Assembly: GCA_000432515.1 (NCBI GenBank)
Contig: HF996016.1
Location: 5,620 to 25,036 of the forward strand
Length of the DNA: 19,417 nt
Source: Bacteroides sp. CAG:545
GTDB taxonomy: Bacteria > Bacteroidota > Bacteroidia > Bacteroidales > UBA932
Direction: 5' to 3'
The first letter of the stretch is position 1, and every line of letters starts with the position of its first letter. Shown in pieces: positions 7,830 to 15,318 of this stretch. The notes beneath the pieces are model-generated. The model made no database searches, was not told the DNA's origin, and saw nothing but the letters and a program-made list of their open reading frames with translations. The translations under genes were made by a program, and so were the position numbers.

Positions 7830-7880
7830 CGGAAGTTTGACACTTTAAAATTCGAAAAAAGTTAAAGTGTCAAACTACCG
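7830..7880. repeat. 19-bp inverted repeat between recF and the GNAT cassette
   Basis: The arms 7830-7848 and 7862-7880 are inverted copies with one mismatch; the inner 14 bp (GTTTGACACTTTAA, 7835-7848, with 7862-7875) is perfect. The spacer is 13 nt. It lies between divergent genes, so a terminator has no obvious gene to end on the plus strand, although a short T-run follows at 7884-7888. It could be an operator, a REP- or MITE-type element, or the scar of the insertion that brought the AT-rich cassette. Confidence 0.75.
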
Positions 7881-7901
7881 AAGTTTTTCATCCTAATAGT
7901 A

Positions 7902-7931
7902 TTGGCATTCAAGATAAATATTGTACCTTTG
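7902..7931 (+). promoter_or_regulatory. Promoter of the GNAT cassette
   Basis: TTG (7902-7904), a 19-nt spacer and TACCTTTG (7924-7931) match the Bacteroidetes -33/-7 promoter. Start of transcription near 7938 would leave a leader of about 15 nt before ATG 7953. Confidence 0.7.
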
Positions 7932-7952
7932 TACAAACAAATAATTGAAGCT

Positions 7953-8150
7953 ATGATACGTTCAATACCAAATCCTCCGATGGATCGAGAAGATGTCGCC
8001 CGTTTCCATCGCAATCTGGAGAAACATCTCCGGGGGGATTTTAGTGCAGACGAACGACATCGCATTGAAGAGCGTAAGGCTCGTACAGAATCTATAACCA
8101 AACGCATAATAGCTAATTGCGGTGGCAAAAACCCAATACTCGGATATTGA
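7953..8150 (+). CDS. Small charged protein, possible antitoxin partner of GNAT
   Basis: A 65-aa protein (MIRSIPNPPMDREDVARFHR...) that is strongly helical and charged, with an Arg/Glu-rich middle (HRIEERKARTE) and a CGGKNPILGY tail. I do not recognise a named domain; it is not an obvious ribbon-helix-helix or DUF1778 antitoxin. ATG 7953 lies just after the promoter; the in-frame TTG at 7902 is the promoter's own -33 box and is rejected as a start. It overlaps the GNAT gene by 29 bp, suggesting coupled translation. The small-upstream, acetyltransferase-downstream order with overlap is the usual toxin-antitoxin layout, hence the guess. Confidence 0.7.
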   Translation: MIRSIPNPPMDREDVARFHRNLEKHLRGDFSADERHRIEERKARTESITKRIIANCGGKNPILGY

Positions 8151-8685
8151 CATCCAGATAAGAATGATGACGGACGCAGACTATGAGAATATGTCTGCGT
8201 TTTCGTGTGGGGTTGATGAACTTGATAAATTCTTCAGAACCGAAGTTAAAGAGTGCGTTGAGCGAAGGTATCTTTCCGCATATTGCGCTTTTACAGAATC
8301 TCATGGAATAGTAGCAGCGTTCACTTTGATGAATGATTCCATTATGATTGGTGGAAATGATGAAAAAGCAGATTTCTTTGAAGACTTGCGATTAGATGAA
8401 GACGAAAACATCGTGGATTTTTTCAAGCAACAATCTTCATATCCGGCAATCAATATCGGGCATTTAGGAACTGCTATTGAATATCAAGGGAATGGAATTG
8501 GAATGGCTATTATAGAATTTGTCGCAGGTACTTTTTCCATGTATCGACAAGCAGGCTGCCAATTCATAACCGTTGATGCCCTCAATAACCCTCGGACTAC
8601 ACGATTCTATTCATCTAATGGATTCTCTTTCCAAACGAACAAAGATTTTTTTGCCTTAACACGACGAATGTACCGGATTTTATAA
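8122..8685 (+). CDS. GNAT-family N-acetyltransferase, possible toxin
   Basis: A 187-aa acetyl-CoA-dependent acetyltransferase. It has the acetyl-CoA loop YQGNGIG (121-127) following a beta-strand INIGHLGTAIE, and RFYSSNGF (161-168), whose Y163 is at the usual catalytic acid position. FSCGVDELDKFF near the N-terminus resembles the TacT/AtaT-type toxin acetyltransferases that act on aminoacyl-tRNA. The start is GTG 8122, inside the preceding small gene; a later ATG pair (8164) would remove the first strand. Sampled composition (about 32-45% GC) is lower than in the neighbours, suggesting acquisition. Acetyltransferase is sure; toxin role is inference from the partner gene and subfamily look. 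Confidence 0.85.
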   Translation: MAKTQYSDIDIQIRMMTDADYENMSAFSCGVDELDKFFRTEVKECVERRYLSAYCAFTESHGIVAAFTLMNDSIMIGGNDEKADFFEDLRLDEDENIVDFFKQQSSYPAINIGHLGTAIEYQGNGIGMAIIEFVAGTFSMYRQAGCQFITVDALNNPRTTRFYSSNGFSFQTNKDFFALTRRMYRIL

Positions 8686-8744
8686 AATAACACAAAGTGC
8701 CAGCATCTGCACAAGCAGAAGAAGCCACCTCTTTCGCCATACGG

Positions 8745-8773
8745 AAAACCGGCAGCCTTGTTCAGACTGCCGG
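8745..8773 (-). terminator. Terminator of the surface-protein operon
   Basis: Read on the minus strand, CCGGCAG (8773-8767) pairs with CTGCCGG (8755-8749) around an 11-nt loop, followed by TTTT (8748-8745). It lies 25 nt past the beta-helix stop codon. The plus-strand side lacks a T-run, so it serves the minus-strand operon. Confidence 0.75.
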
Positions 8774-8797
8774 AAATCAAAATATGACAAATTCAAT

Positions 8798-10096
8798 TTA
8801 TCTTGGTATCTGCGCTCCGCATCCTGGAACTGCACCGAAGACGTCGAGAGCCTTCTGCCATGGATAACGGTTGAAGTACATGGATACTGAAGAAGTCATC
8901 GTACCGGTCATATTCATTCCCATTGCCGAGCGGAAAGTGTTGGCTGCGGAATTCGGATTATATGACGTGGTCTCCTTGTAGGAAACGCTCAGGAAGCCGT
9001 TCAGGTAAGCCTCGTCAATCTTGCCCTTGAAGAGGGCCGGATCGGTGAGCGACTTGTTGCCGCTGCACTCTGCAATAGCCTCTACATCATCGAAATCCTC
9101 TACCTTGACTCTGGTGAGCATTCCGCCTCCAGGGATGGTCAGGTCGGTGATACGGTTCAGGAAGAAGATATTGTTCTTCACTGCATCGTGACGTTTCGCC
9201 TCGCGGTTCGCGTCGCTGTCAATGTGAGTCCTGTCAAGACCTGCGAAAATGGTCAGACCGATGATGTTGTTCTCGAGAGTACAGCTTGTGCCAGGCTGGA
9301 ACCTGAAGCCGAAGCCCTGAGACTGGAGATCCTTGGTGTAAGACCATACGAAAAGCACGGTGTTGTTGCGGAAATTCACCTTGGTAATGGCATTAGGATC
9401 CGGTCCGCGTACATCCATCGTAGTCACGCGGTTGTTGATGAACGCGCAGTTGTCCACTGTCAATGAACCTTTCAGAAGACCGCAGATGGTGGTGTTAGGA
9501 CCATTCACGAAAGTACAGTTACGCACGAAGACATTGAGATTGTTCACCTTGCCGGCAACGCCGTCGAAATAGATGAAGTAAGTCTCCTGGGTATAGACTT
9601 CCTTGTTTTCGAGATTAGGACCGCCCTGTCCCTTGGAACCTTCACGCATCATGAACGGAGTCTCCACTCCCTCCGGCCAGCCCTCGCCACGAAGATTGTA
9701 ACCGATGGCATTGCCCTTGTTGAACACGAAACCGTCGATCACGAGGGTAGAGGCAGGTTTTTCAATGCTGCGGATCTGGATGGTTCCGCGTCCCTGTGAA
9801 GAGCCGTTGGAATTGTCATCCGGAGCGATGGTCGTAAGATACTTGAGCACATCACGCTCGGAAAAATCCGCATTGTAGCCGCCCATAATCACGAGTGGCT
9901 TGTCAATGATGATATTGCCCTTGTTCAGGAGGCCGAAATAGTTGCCTTCCGCAACTCTGATTTCAGAGCCATCAGAAGCCAGGTCAATGGCCTTCTGGAT
10001 GTTCTTTACCGCTGTTGAAGGACTGAGTCCGTCATTTTTGTTGGAGCCACTGCGGGACACATAATATGTCGGGCCTGAAGCTCTCGGCACAGCCAC
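8798..10096 (-). CDS. Right-handed parallel beta-helix protein, main part of a frameshifted gene
   Basis: 432 residues with the look of a DUF1565-type parallel beta-helix. YYVSRSGSNKNDGLSPSTAV and NIQKAIDLASDGSEIRVAEGNY form the typical first turn, followed by repeated short strands with Asn at turns (VRNCTFVNG, VDNCAFINN, FRNNTVLF, LENNIIG). Such folds serve as polysaccharide-binding or -cleaving surface proteins; no catalytic residues are recognisable. The nominal start is a GTG at 10096, but the frame is open back to about 10157 and the signal peptide is in another frame (10266-10129). One extra G in the run at 10126-10128 joins them into a 489-aa secreted protein. It is last in the surface operon. 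Confidence 0.8.
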   Translation of the reverse strand: MAVPRASGPTYYVSRSGSNKNDGLSPSTAVKNIQKAIDLASDGSEIRVAEGNYFGLLNKGNIIIDKPLVIMGGYNADFSERDVLKYLTTIAPDDNSNGSSQGRGTIQIRSIEKPASTLVIDGFVFNKGNAIGYNLRGEGWPEGVETPFMMREGSKGQGGPNLENKEVYTQETYFIYFDGVAGKVNNLNVFVRNCTFVNGPNTTICGLLKGSLTVDNCAFINNRVTTMDVRGPDPNAITKVNFRNNTVLFVWSYTKDLQSQGFGFRFQPGTSCTLENNIIGLTIFAGLDRTHIDSDANREAKRHDAVKNNIFFLNRITDLTIPGGGMLTRVKVEDFDDVEAIAECSGNKSLTDPALFKGKIDEAYLNGFLSVSYKETTSYNPNSAANTFRSAMGMNMTGTMTSSVSMYFNRYPWQKALDVFGAVPGCGAQIPR

Positions 10097-10266
10097 AGCA
10101 CCTGATGATGCTGAGCCGGCATTGTCCCTGCCGTATTCACTTTCTCTGTAGCGTTATTTGCCGCATCCTTCAGTTTCTTCAGAAAACCCTGACCGTTTGA
10201 AGGTGTCGTCAAAGCCAAAAGCGATACTGTCAGCGCGACTGTTTTCAATAATGTGGTATTTCTCAT
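10006..10266 (-). pseudogene. Signal-peptide fragment of the frameshifted beta-helix gene
   Basis: The frame starts MRNTTLLKTVALTVSLLAL, a clear signal peptide (about residues 1-25, ending near PSNGQ), then GFLKKLKDAANNATEKVNTAG. Beyond 10126 it turns into unrelated sequence (QHHQVLWLCREL...) while the neighbouring frame continues sensibly as AGSASSGAVAVPRASG. It is therefore the 5' part of the beta-helix gene. ATG 10266 lies 12 nt after the stop of the beta-barrel gene; the TTG at 10272 is a poor start. A sequencing indel and a true mutation cannot be told apart here. Confidence 0.75.
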
Positions 10267-10278
10267 AAACAAGAACTG

Positions 10279-11271
10279 TTAAAAGTAATAGTTGAGCGAG
10301 ACATTGAAGCCAATGTTTTCAGTTCCATAGAGAACAGCGCTGCTGCCCGGGCTTACAAGGTCATTGTACTGCTCCACTCCTCCTGTCTTGGAAGAGAAGC
10401 CTTCGAACTTGGTCCAGGTCTGAGGCTGGAAAATGAACATCACAGGAGTGAAGGTCATGGCACCGGCAAGAGAAATGCGTCCGGTCATGAACCACTCCAC
10501 ACCCATATCGGCATTGATACCGATACCGTGGATGTAACCTACATTGTAACGTCTTGTCGGACGGGCATACGCGATGCCGAGCTGCGACTGGAAGTCATTG
10601 AGTGTAGGATTTTTGGCACCCGCAAGAGCCGGACGTGTCATCGGCATTGACGAAGGCACGCGGTTTTCCGGTGTCATGGCGTTACCGTACTTGAAGTTCA
10701 GACTTCCGCCGGCGATGGCATAGGTGAGGCCGAATCCCGCAGAGAAGCGGAGAGGGCCTTTTCCTGCCAGATACTGCATACCGACAGAGAGGCTACCGCT
10801 GTTGAGATTGGACAGCACCGCATCCGCAACCTGATTCTTGGAATCCGGATTGACAGCCTTGGCGAGGTCGTCGTCCACATATTCACGATAATTGATATGG
10901 CTTCCGTTGAGACCGAGCGTGGCACGGACTGCCCAATTGTCACTCAGGTAATATCTTACGCGGAATGCCGCCAGAGGATCCTGCGAAAGGATGAACATCT
11001 GCTTGCTGGACGTGGCCATCCCTTCGATGAAATCACCGGCGAAATCACCATTGTCCGGCTGCATTTTCAGCCTATACGAGAGAGTCGCAGGGTTGAAAGT
11101 GACACCGATGGACCAATCGCCGCGTTTTGGTGAGAAATGAGGAGCCTTGTCGGAGTACACATGATTGCACGTGATACGCTTGCCTTCAGGGACATTGCTC
11201 TCCCCCTGCGCCATAGCGCCCACGGATGCCAATGTCAATGCCGCAAGACTCAATATCAGAATTTTTTTCAT
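10279..11271 (-). CDS. Outer-membrane beta-barrel protein
   Basis: 330 aa with a signal peptide (MKKILILSLAALTLASVGAMA, cut before Q22) and alternating hydrophobic/polar strands typical of a porin-like barrel (WAVRATLGLNGSHI, LRFSAGFGLTYAIAGGSL, INADMGVEWFMTGRISLAGAM). It ends in NVSLNYYF, with the C-terminal aromatic residue recognised by the BAM machinery. No specific substrate can be named; it resembles the OmpW/PorT-like barrels common in Bacteroidetes. It lies 12 nt upstream of the beta-helix gene and about 70 nt downstream of the lipoprotein gene, so one operon is likely. Confidence 0.85.
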   Translation of the reverse strand: MKKILILSLAALTLASVGAMAQGESNVPEGKRITCNHVYSDKAPHFSPKRGDWSIGVTFNPATLSYRLKMQPDNGDFAGDFIEGMATSSKQMFILSQDPLAAFRVRYYLSDNWAVRATLGLNGSHINYREYVDDDLAKAVNPDSKNQVADAVLSNLNSGSLSVGMQYLAGKGPLRFSAGFGLTYAIAGGSLNFKYGNAMTPENRVPSSMPMTRPALAGAKNPTLNDFQSQLGIAYARPTRRYNVGYIHGIGINADMGVEWFMTGRISLAGAMTFTPVMFIFQPQTWTKFEGFSSKTGGVEQYNDLVSPGSSAVLYGTENIGFNVSLNYYF

Positions 11272-11343
11272 TATAAAGTCGATTAAATGTTAGTTGTTGA
11301 AATTCAGACATGCAGACATCTGTCATGCAAGACATGAAGAGCA

Positions 11344-11646
11344 TTACGGCTGAACAAGTCCAGGCTTGGAAATATATGCAGCAGGTTTCATGTCAAGCTG
11401 GAAATAGGCTGCAGTGCCACAAGTAACCGATTTGGCAACCTCCGCATGGAAATACGTGCTGCCGGTGTGTTTGTCTGTTTTGCCTGTTTCTGATGCTTCT
11501 GACTGTGACATTGCAGTGCATTCCACTTTGATTTCCAGATTCTGGCCTACAGGACATCCGATAGTAGTCTCGAAATACCCGTTAGGGAGAGTCTTGATGG
11601 CTTTCAATGCATATTCCACATTTCCCCTTGTCATCTTTCTGTCCAT
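11344..11646 (-). pseudogene. C-terminal part of a frameshifted lipoprotein gene
   Basis: This frame continues the lipoprotein begun at 12007/11842 after a 1-nt shift within TTTCCCC (11621-11627). The sensible reading is ...NIFYGQKDDKGNVEYALKAI..., that is, one base fewer in the run. The remaining residues (LPNGYFETTIGCPVGQNLEI, then an STYFHAEVAKSVTCGTAAYF segment) look like a small secreted beta-sandwich, but I recognise no named domain. The nominal ATG at 11646 lies inside the overlap and is unlikely to be a real start. The repaired product would be 220 aa from 12007. Confidence 0.65.
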
Positions 11647-12007
11647 AGAAAATGTTCACATCCAGACCTACACCTGCAGGAACCGGATCTTTGCCTGTAG
11701 GAACGAATCTCACGTGACCGCAGACAATGCTCTTCACCGGAAGGTTGGCTTCCGTAAGGTCAGTAGGGTCCACATTCTCGCAGGATACACAGGCTGTTCC
11801 TGCCAATGATACTATAACCATGAGGCATGCAAGTCCTTTCATCTTGGCGATGGACATTTTCCTGAATTCCTTGAGCATCGGTTCCAATGCGAGGGAAGCT
11901 TTGCGGGCGCGCAATCCTGCCGCCTTGTTTCCTTTCTTCTCCTGTGCTGTAGCGTCGCGAAGCATCGACTCCGCCGCCTTCTTGATTTGTTTCAAAAGTT
12001 CTTCCAT
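11582..12007 (-). CDS. Histone H1-like (Hc1) domain fused to lipoprotein signal, 5' part of frameshifted gene
   Basis: Residues 1-55 (MEELLKQIKKAAESMLRDAT, then EKKGNKAAGLRARKASLALE and PMLKEFRKMS) match the small Bacteroidetes histone H1-like proteins: a short helical N-terminus and a KAAG.RARKASL basic motif. Those normally end shortly after the EFRK segment. Here the frame runs on without a stop into MKGLACLMVIVSLAGTACVSCENVD, a lipoprotein signal peptide with candidate lipid Cys at 73 or 76, then a periplasmic or surface domain. The lipoprotein could start alone at ATG 11842 or 11857. The reading breaks at 11621-11627, after which the true frame is that of 11344-11646. A cytoplasmic DNA-binding domain ahead of an export signal makes little sense as one protein, so this may be a deletion fusion or two initiation sites on one frame. 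Confidence 0.7.
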   Translation of the reverse strand: MEELLKQIKKAAESMLRDATAQEKKGNKAAGLRARKASLALEPMLKEFRKMSIAKMKGLACLMVIVSLAGTACVSCENVDPTDLTEANLPVKSIVCGHVRFVPTGKDPVPAGVGLDVNIFYGQKDDKGKCGICIESHQDSP

Positions 12008-12037
12008 AATAAAGTGTGTATTAATTGATTAATTCTT

Positions 12038-14680
12038 TTAATTATAACTTATATCTATAGTTTTCGTATTGCCGAAATCATCGAAAAGAACCACCCTAGT
12101 CGGACTGGAAGCCGTACTGCTCACAGGATTAAATCTCACATAGTTAGCGTGGTACATTGAGTATTCGGATTGTTCTCCTACAGAATTAGTGATTCTGGCC
12201 TCAGGAAAATAATAATACACTTGATAAGAAAGCGTCCAACGTATTGTAACATACGGTGTTTCCCCAGGACGCGGAGGAGTAACATTAAGATAAAGTCGCT
12301 CGTCTTTGCCATTATTATATTTTACCTCATCTGAGTGACTATAGCCGCCCGAATGAGTAGTAACTCTAAATATAGTAGATGAATCAAATTTCACGAGCTC
12401 ACGTATATAGAACAGATTATACAATGATGTCCCATAATCATCCTTAACAGTAATCCCGTATTGTTCTGGAGCATCGTCTCGCGGCGGATATCCATTTACA
12501 AAAACACTAAACACATTGTACTTCTCATATGAAGGAGAAAAATCATTTACGTATTGGTTGTTCTTACTCTTTTCTATCGCAGATGCCCAAACTTGATAGT
12601 AATAAGCTTTATCTACAACAGGTGCCCCCGTTTCAGATGTCGCAATTTTAATTTTAGTCGAAATATTAGGTCTCAATGGCACCCCAGATGTAGCTTCTTT
12701 CCAACCACTATTGGTCGGATTCAATTCAGTATAACTATAATAGAGTTTCGCACCCTTTGGGAAATGAAACGCGGCAGATTGAATATTCAGAGTCTGTTCC
12801 TGTCCTATTTCATCCTCCACAGTGATAGTCACAGATTCCATCTTTTTATTAGGCGTAAATTCGAAATATGAGATAATAGTGTTGGCATTATTAGCCGAAA
12901 TATTTACACTTCCATAAGAATTCAGTTTTTCCAAACCGGACCATTTCAGCCCAGCAAGTGTAACAGGCACTTTTTTATTTCCGTAAAGTGCCACCACTGC
13001 TTTGTTACCGATATCCACTTTCGCATCTTCGTAGAACATTTGGCTGTTCACTTTGGCGCCCAATGCGTTTCTGCCGAAAGCTATCGGACTGTAGATGATG
13101 ATCTTATGCTTTAGTTGATTGCCGGCATCGTCGGTGCAGACAAGGGTTGCCGTCTTGCTGCCGCTGAAAGTAGTAGTAGAAATCGGAGCGACGACAACAC
13201 CACTGGCACCGACTGGGGAAAGACAGCATTCACACGAAGGAGATTCGATTGTCCACTTGAAATTAGTGAATGTGGAGAGGTAATTTCCGGAAGCATCCAT
13301 AAGGCCGAACGCTTCATCGTTTCTGCCGTCATATGATGCACGGATTGTCGTGCTTTCACCTACAGGCTCAATCTTGCCATTCACCCGGATACCGATCTTC
13401 GTCCCCGCCGGGAATGAAGCCTTGGATACCCTGACCGTGAATTTACGTGTATGCTCTCCGCTTTCGTCGGTCGCTGTGATTTCAGCGGAACCATACTCGT
13501 CAAATGTCCGGATCTCCGCCATTGGAGAGAATCCTGTTCCGTCACTTGTTGTCGGCACCACCTTGGCTACGGATTCATTGCTGCTGGTCCAGACGGCATT
13601 CACAGCCGGAAACATCTGTACTTCCATAGTGGCATTTCTGGCCATTTCCTCCACATCGTTTACAGGAGTTTCCGTATATATCCGACAAATCTTCGTATCG
13701 GATGTAAAATCATGCTTCTGTCTGGTGATGGTAAAGGATTTCGTATAGACATTGTCATCCTCTTTCAGAGATACGGATACCTTGGTAGCTCCGACCTCAG
13801 ACTTCTCCTCGACATTAAGGAGAACCTTACTTTCGCTGCGTTGACGTTTGGTTATGGAAACGATTCCCGAATTTTCATTATTAACCTCCACCGAAGATTC
13901 AAGAAGGCTGCTTCCATCTAATCTGATCATTTCAATGCAGCGAATTCCCTCATATGTAGGCATCCCGATATCAGTGATGTCGAAAGAGTCATCGTTCAGA
14001 ATCTCCACATAACCGCTTTCACCTGATATTGATCTCCTCATGAGCTTGAAGATTGCTGGATAGACCGTAACCTCGATTTTCTGTGACGCGTCCGAATTAT
14101 TATATGGAGTCACCGAGATCTTGCATCCTCCCTCTTTCTTGGCATTGACAAAAGCCTTACCGCTTTCAATGACTACTTCTGCGATTTCCGGATTGTCCGA
14201 TTTCCATTCCAGCGACGCGGCATTGGCCTTGGCAGGTTCCACTGTCAATTTTATAGGCGTCGGCATGTCCATGTATGCGCTCATTGTCTTAGGGACGCTG
14301 AAACTGGTGACCGGAATCGGCACCACCTGCACGTCCAGGGTAGCCGAGACGTTGCCGCATCTGACAGTGATGACGGTATTTCCCGGTGCAATGGCTGTCA
14401 CTTGGCCGTTGAACACTTCCGCTATGTTTGTATCAGAAGAGGACCATTCCATGACTGCAGTAGCCGCCGCACTCTCAGGAACAGTGGCATACATTATATA
14501 TCCAGTCTGGCCTTGGGAAAGGACCATGGACGCTGATGCAGGATCCACGAAATATATCTTTTCGAGGGTATCTCCTCCCCCTTTTTCCTTTTTGCAGGAA
14601 AATGCGCATGCAAGCGACAGGAGTACTGCGACTGCTGCCGTAAAGTGCCGCATTGGATTTTGGATAATTTTAGGTATCAT
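12038..14680 (-). CDS. Large Ig-like (BIG2) repeat surface lipoprotein
   Basis: 880 aa. The N-terminus is a lipoprotein signal (FTAAVAVLLSLACAFSC, lipid Cys probably C29, followed by KKEKGGG). Bacterial Ig-like BIG2 repeats follow: MEWSSSDTNIAEVFNGQVTA with IAPGNTVITVRCGNVSATLDV, then LEWKSDNPEIAEVV with GGCKISVTPY; less regular Ig-like units continue (VWTSSNESVAKVV, GLKWSGLEKL). It probably forms a beta-sandwich stalk on the outer membrane for adhesion or glycan contact. Start 14680 (MIPKIIQNP) is given; ATG 14653 (MRHFTAAVAV) would make an equally good signal. Sampled 60-bp stretches of the C-terminal third (12040-12990) are about 30-43% GC, while the N-terminal half reaches 52-58%. It is the first gene of the surface operon and is divergent from the regulator. 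Confidence 0.88.
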   Translation of the reverse strand: MIPKIIQNPMRHFTAAVAVLLSLACAFSCKKEKGGGDTLEKIYFVDPASASMVLSQGQTGYIMYATVPESAAATAVMEWSSSDTNIAEVFNGQVTAIAPGNTVITVRCGNVSATLDVQVVPIPVTSFSVPKTMSAYMDMPTPIKLTVEPAKANAASLEWKSDNPEIAEVVIESGKAFVNAKKEGGCKISVTPYNNSDASQKIEVTVYPAIFKLMRRSISGESGYVEILNDDSFDITDIGMPTYEGIRCIEMIRLDGSSLLESSVEVNNENSGIVSITKRQRSESKVLLNVEEKSEVGATKVSVSLKEDDNVYTKSFTITRQKHDFTSDTKICRIYTETPVNDVEEMARNATMEVQMFPAVNAVWTSSNESVAKVVPTTSDGTGFSPMAEIRTFDEYGSAEITATDESGEHTRKFTVRVSKASFPAGTKIGIRVNGKIEPVGESTTIRASYDGRNDEAFGLMDASGNYLSTFTNFKWTIESPSCECCLSPVGASGVVVAPISTTTFSGSKTATLVCTDDAGNQLKHKIIIYSPIAFGRNALGAKVNSQMFYEDAKVDIGNKAVVALYGNKKVPVTLAGLKWSGLEKLNSYGSVNISANNANTIISYFEFTPNKKMESVTITVEDEIGQEQTLNIQSAAFHFPKGAKLYYSYTELNPTNSGWKEATSGVPLRPNISTKIKIATSETGAPVVDKAYYYQVWASAIEKSKNNQYVNDFSPSYEKYNVFSVFVNGYPPRDDAPEQYGITVKDDYGTSLYNLFYIRELVKFDSSTIFRVTTHSGGYSHSDEVKYNNGKDERLYLNVTPPRPGETPYVTIRWTLSYQVYYYFPEARITNSVGEQSEYSMYHANYVRFNPVSSTASSPTRVVLFDDFGNTKTIDISYN

Positions 14681-14736
14681 GACAAATCTGTATTTTTAGT
14701 GTCTGGCTAAGTTTATCGCCATTTATAACGTTTTTG

Positions 14737-14744
14737 CAAATGTA
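14737..14744 (-). promoter_or_regulatory. -7 box for the surface operon
   Basis: TACATTTG on the minus strand matches TAnnTTTG exactly, 57 nt upstream of ATG 14680. No good TTG is seen at -33, which suggests a promoter that needs an activator; the divergent LuxR-type regulator is the obvious candidate. Confidence 0.5.
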
Positions 14745-14763
14745 GAGCATCGGAACATTGAAA

Positions 14764-14803
14764 CCTATAGGTAATTATACGTATTTTTTATTACGTAGGT
14801 AAT
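14764..14803. promoter_or_regulatory. Candidate operator: palindromes and direct repeats
   Basis: In the gap between the surface operon and its divergent regulator, TAGGTAAT occurs twice (14768-14775 and 14796-14803), 28 nt apart. Palindromes are interleaved: CCTATAGG (14764-14771), ATACGTAT (14777-14784) and TACGTA (14792-14797). These lie just upstream of the surface operon's -7 box, where an activator would bind. The link to the LuxR-type protein is inferred from position only. Confidence 0.4.
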
Positions 14804-14878
14804 CTCAAATCCGACTTTTTTTCACATCTGCCGTATAAAAAGGCATTTTTTTGTTTCCGAAAAACCATTGTTTTTTAT

Positions 14879-14886
14879 TAGATTTG
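14879..14886 (+). promoter_or_regulatory. -7 box for the TPR/LuxR regulator
   Basis: TAGATTTG matches TAnnTTTG and lies 42 nt upstream of ATG 14929. The -33 region (TTTC, 21 nt upstream) is weak. Confidence 0.45.
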
Positions 14887-14928
14887 CGATTACGGTCTGC
14901 CCGGACCACCACAATACAAGAAAAACTG

Positions 14929-15318
14929 ATGAACAAGATACTCACGATACTGATAACGGTTCTGACAGCGCTTAACCTTCAGGCCGCAGACGTTGACTCA
15001 CTTTTCACCCGATGGGAAAGCCTTACCGGAAGCCGGCGCGTGCGTACCGGTAATGAGCTTCTGGAGTTAGGCTACAGGGATGGCATCATCCCGGAAAAAT
15101 ACACATACGGAAGAAGCCAGGCCATAGAATCCGAAGCGCGGATCTATGATATGATGTCGTGTTGGTATTTTGCCAATGACAAGTTCGACGAGGCATTGTC
15201 CGTGGCGCTCATGGCATTGCCCCTGTGCGAAAAATCGATGACGAGACTCTGCTTGGCGACTGTATCAACAATATCGGTATCATCTACCAGCGCAAGGGAA
15301 TGTTCGGTCAGGCCATAA
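14929..15318 (+). pseudogene. 5' part of frameshifted TPR/LuxR regulator
   Basis: Starts at ATG 14929 with a signal or membrane-entry segment (MNKILTILITVLTALNLQA) followed by helical TPR-like sequence (YDMMSCWYFANDKFDEALSV and ALMALPLCEK). After 15234 this frame becomes unrelated and stops at 15318, while the next frame continues naturally as IDDETLLGDCINNIG. Adding one A to the run at 15230-15234 joins the parts into a 534-aa protein. The TTG at 14851 in the same frame lies upstream of the promoter and is not the start. Confidence 0.75.

Noticed and set aside
7902..7952. TTG start that would lengthen the small GNAT partner
   Set aside because: The TTG is the -33 box of the promoter, so it would lie upstream of the transcript.
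11305..11336. GACATG repeats and a small hairpin between the lipoprotein and barrel genes
   Set aside because: The repeats are short and the stem is interrupted; chance is a sufficient explanation in a 72-bp gap.
14121..14699. 192-aa plus-strand frame opposite the Ig-like lipoprotein
   Set aside because: Antisense shadow; the opposite strand encodes a signal peptide and BIG2 repeats in continuous register.
14828..14851. TGCC...GGCA hairpin followed by a T-run
   Set aside because: The stem is only 4 bp and no plus-strand gene ends nearby; it is too weak to call a terminator.
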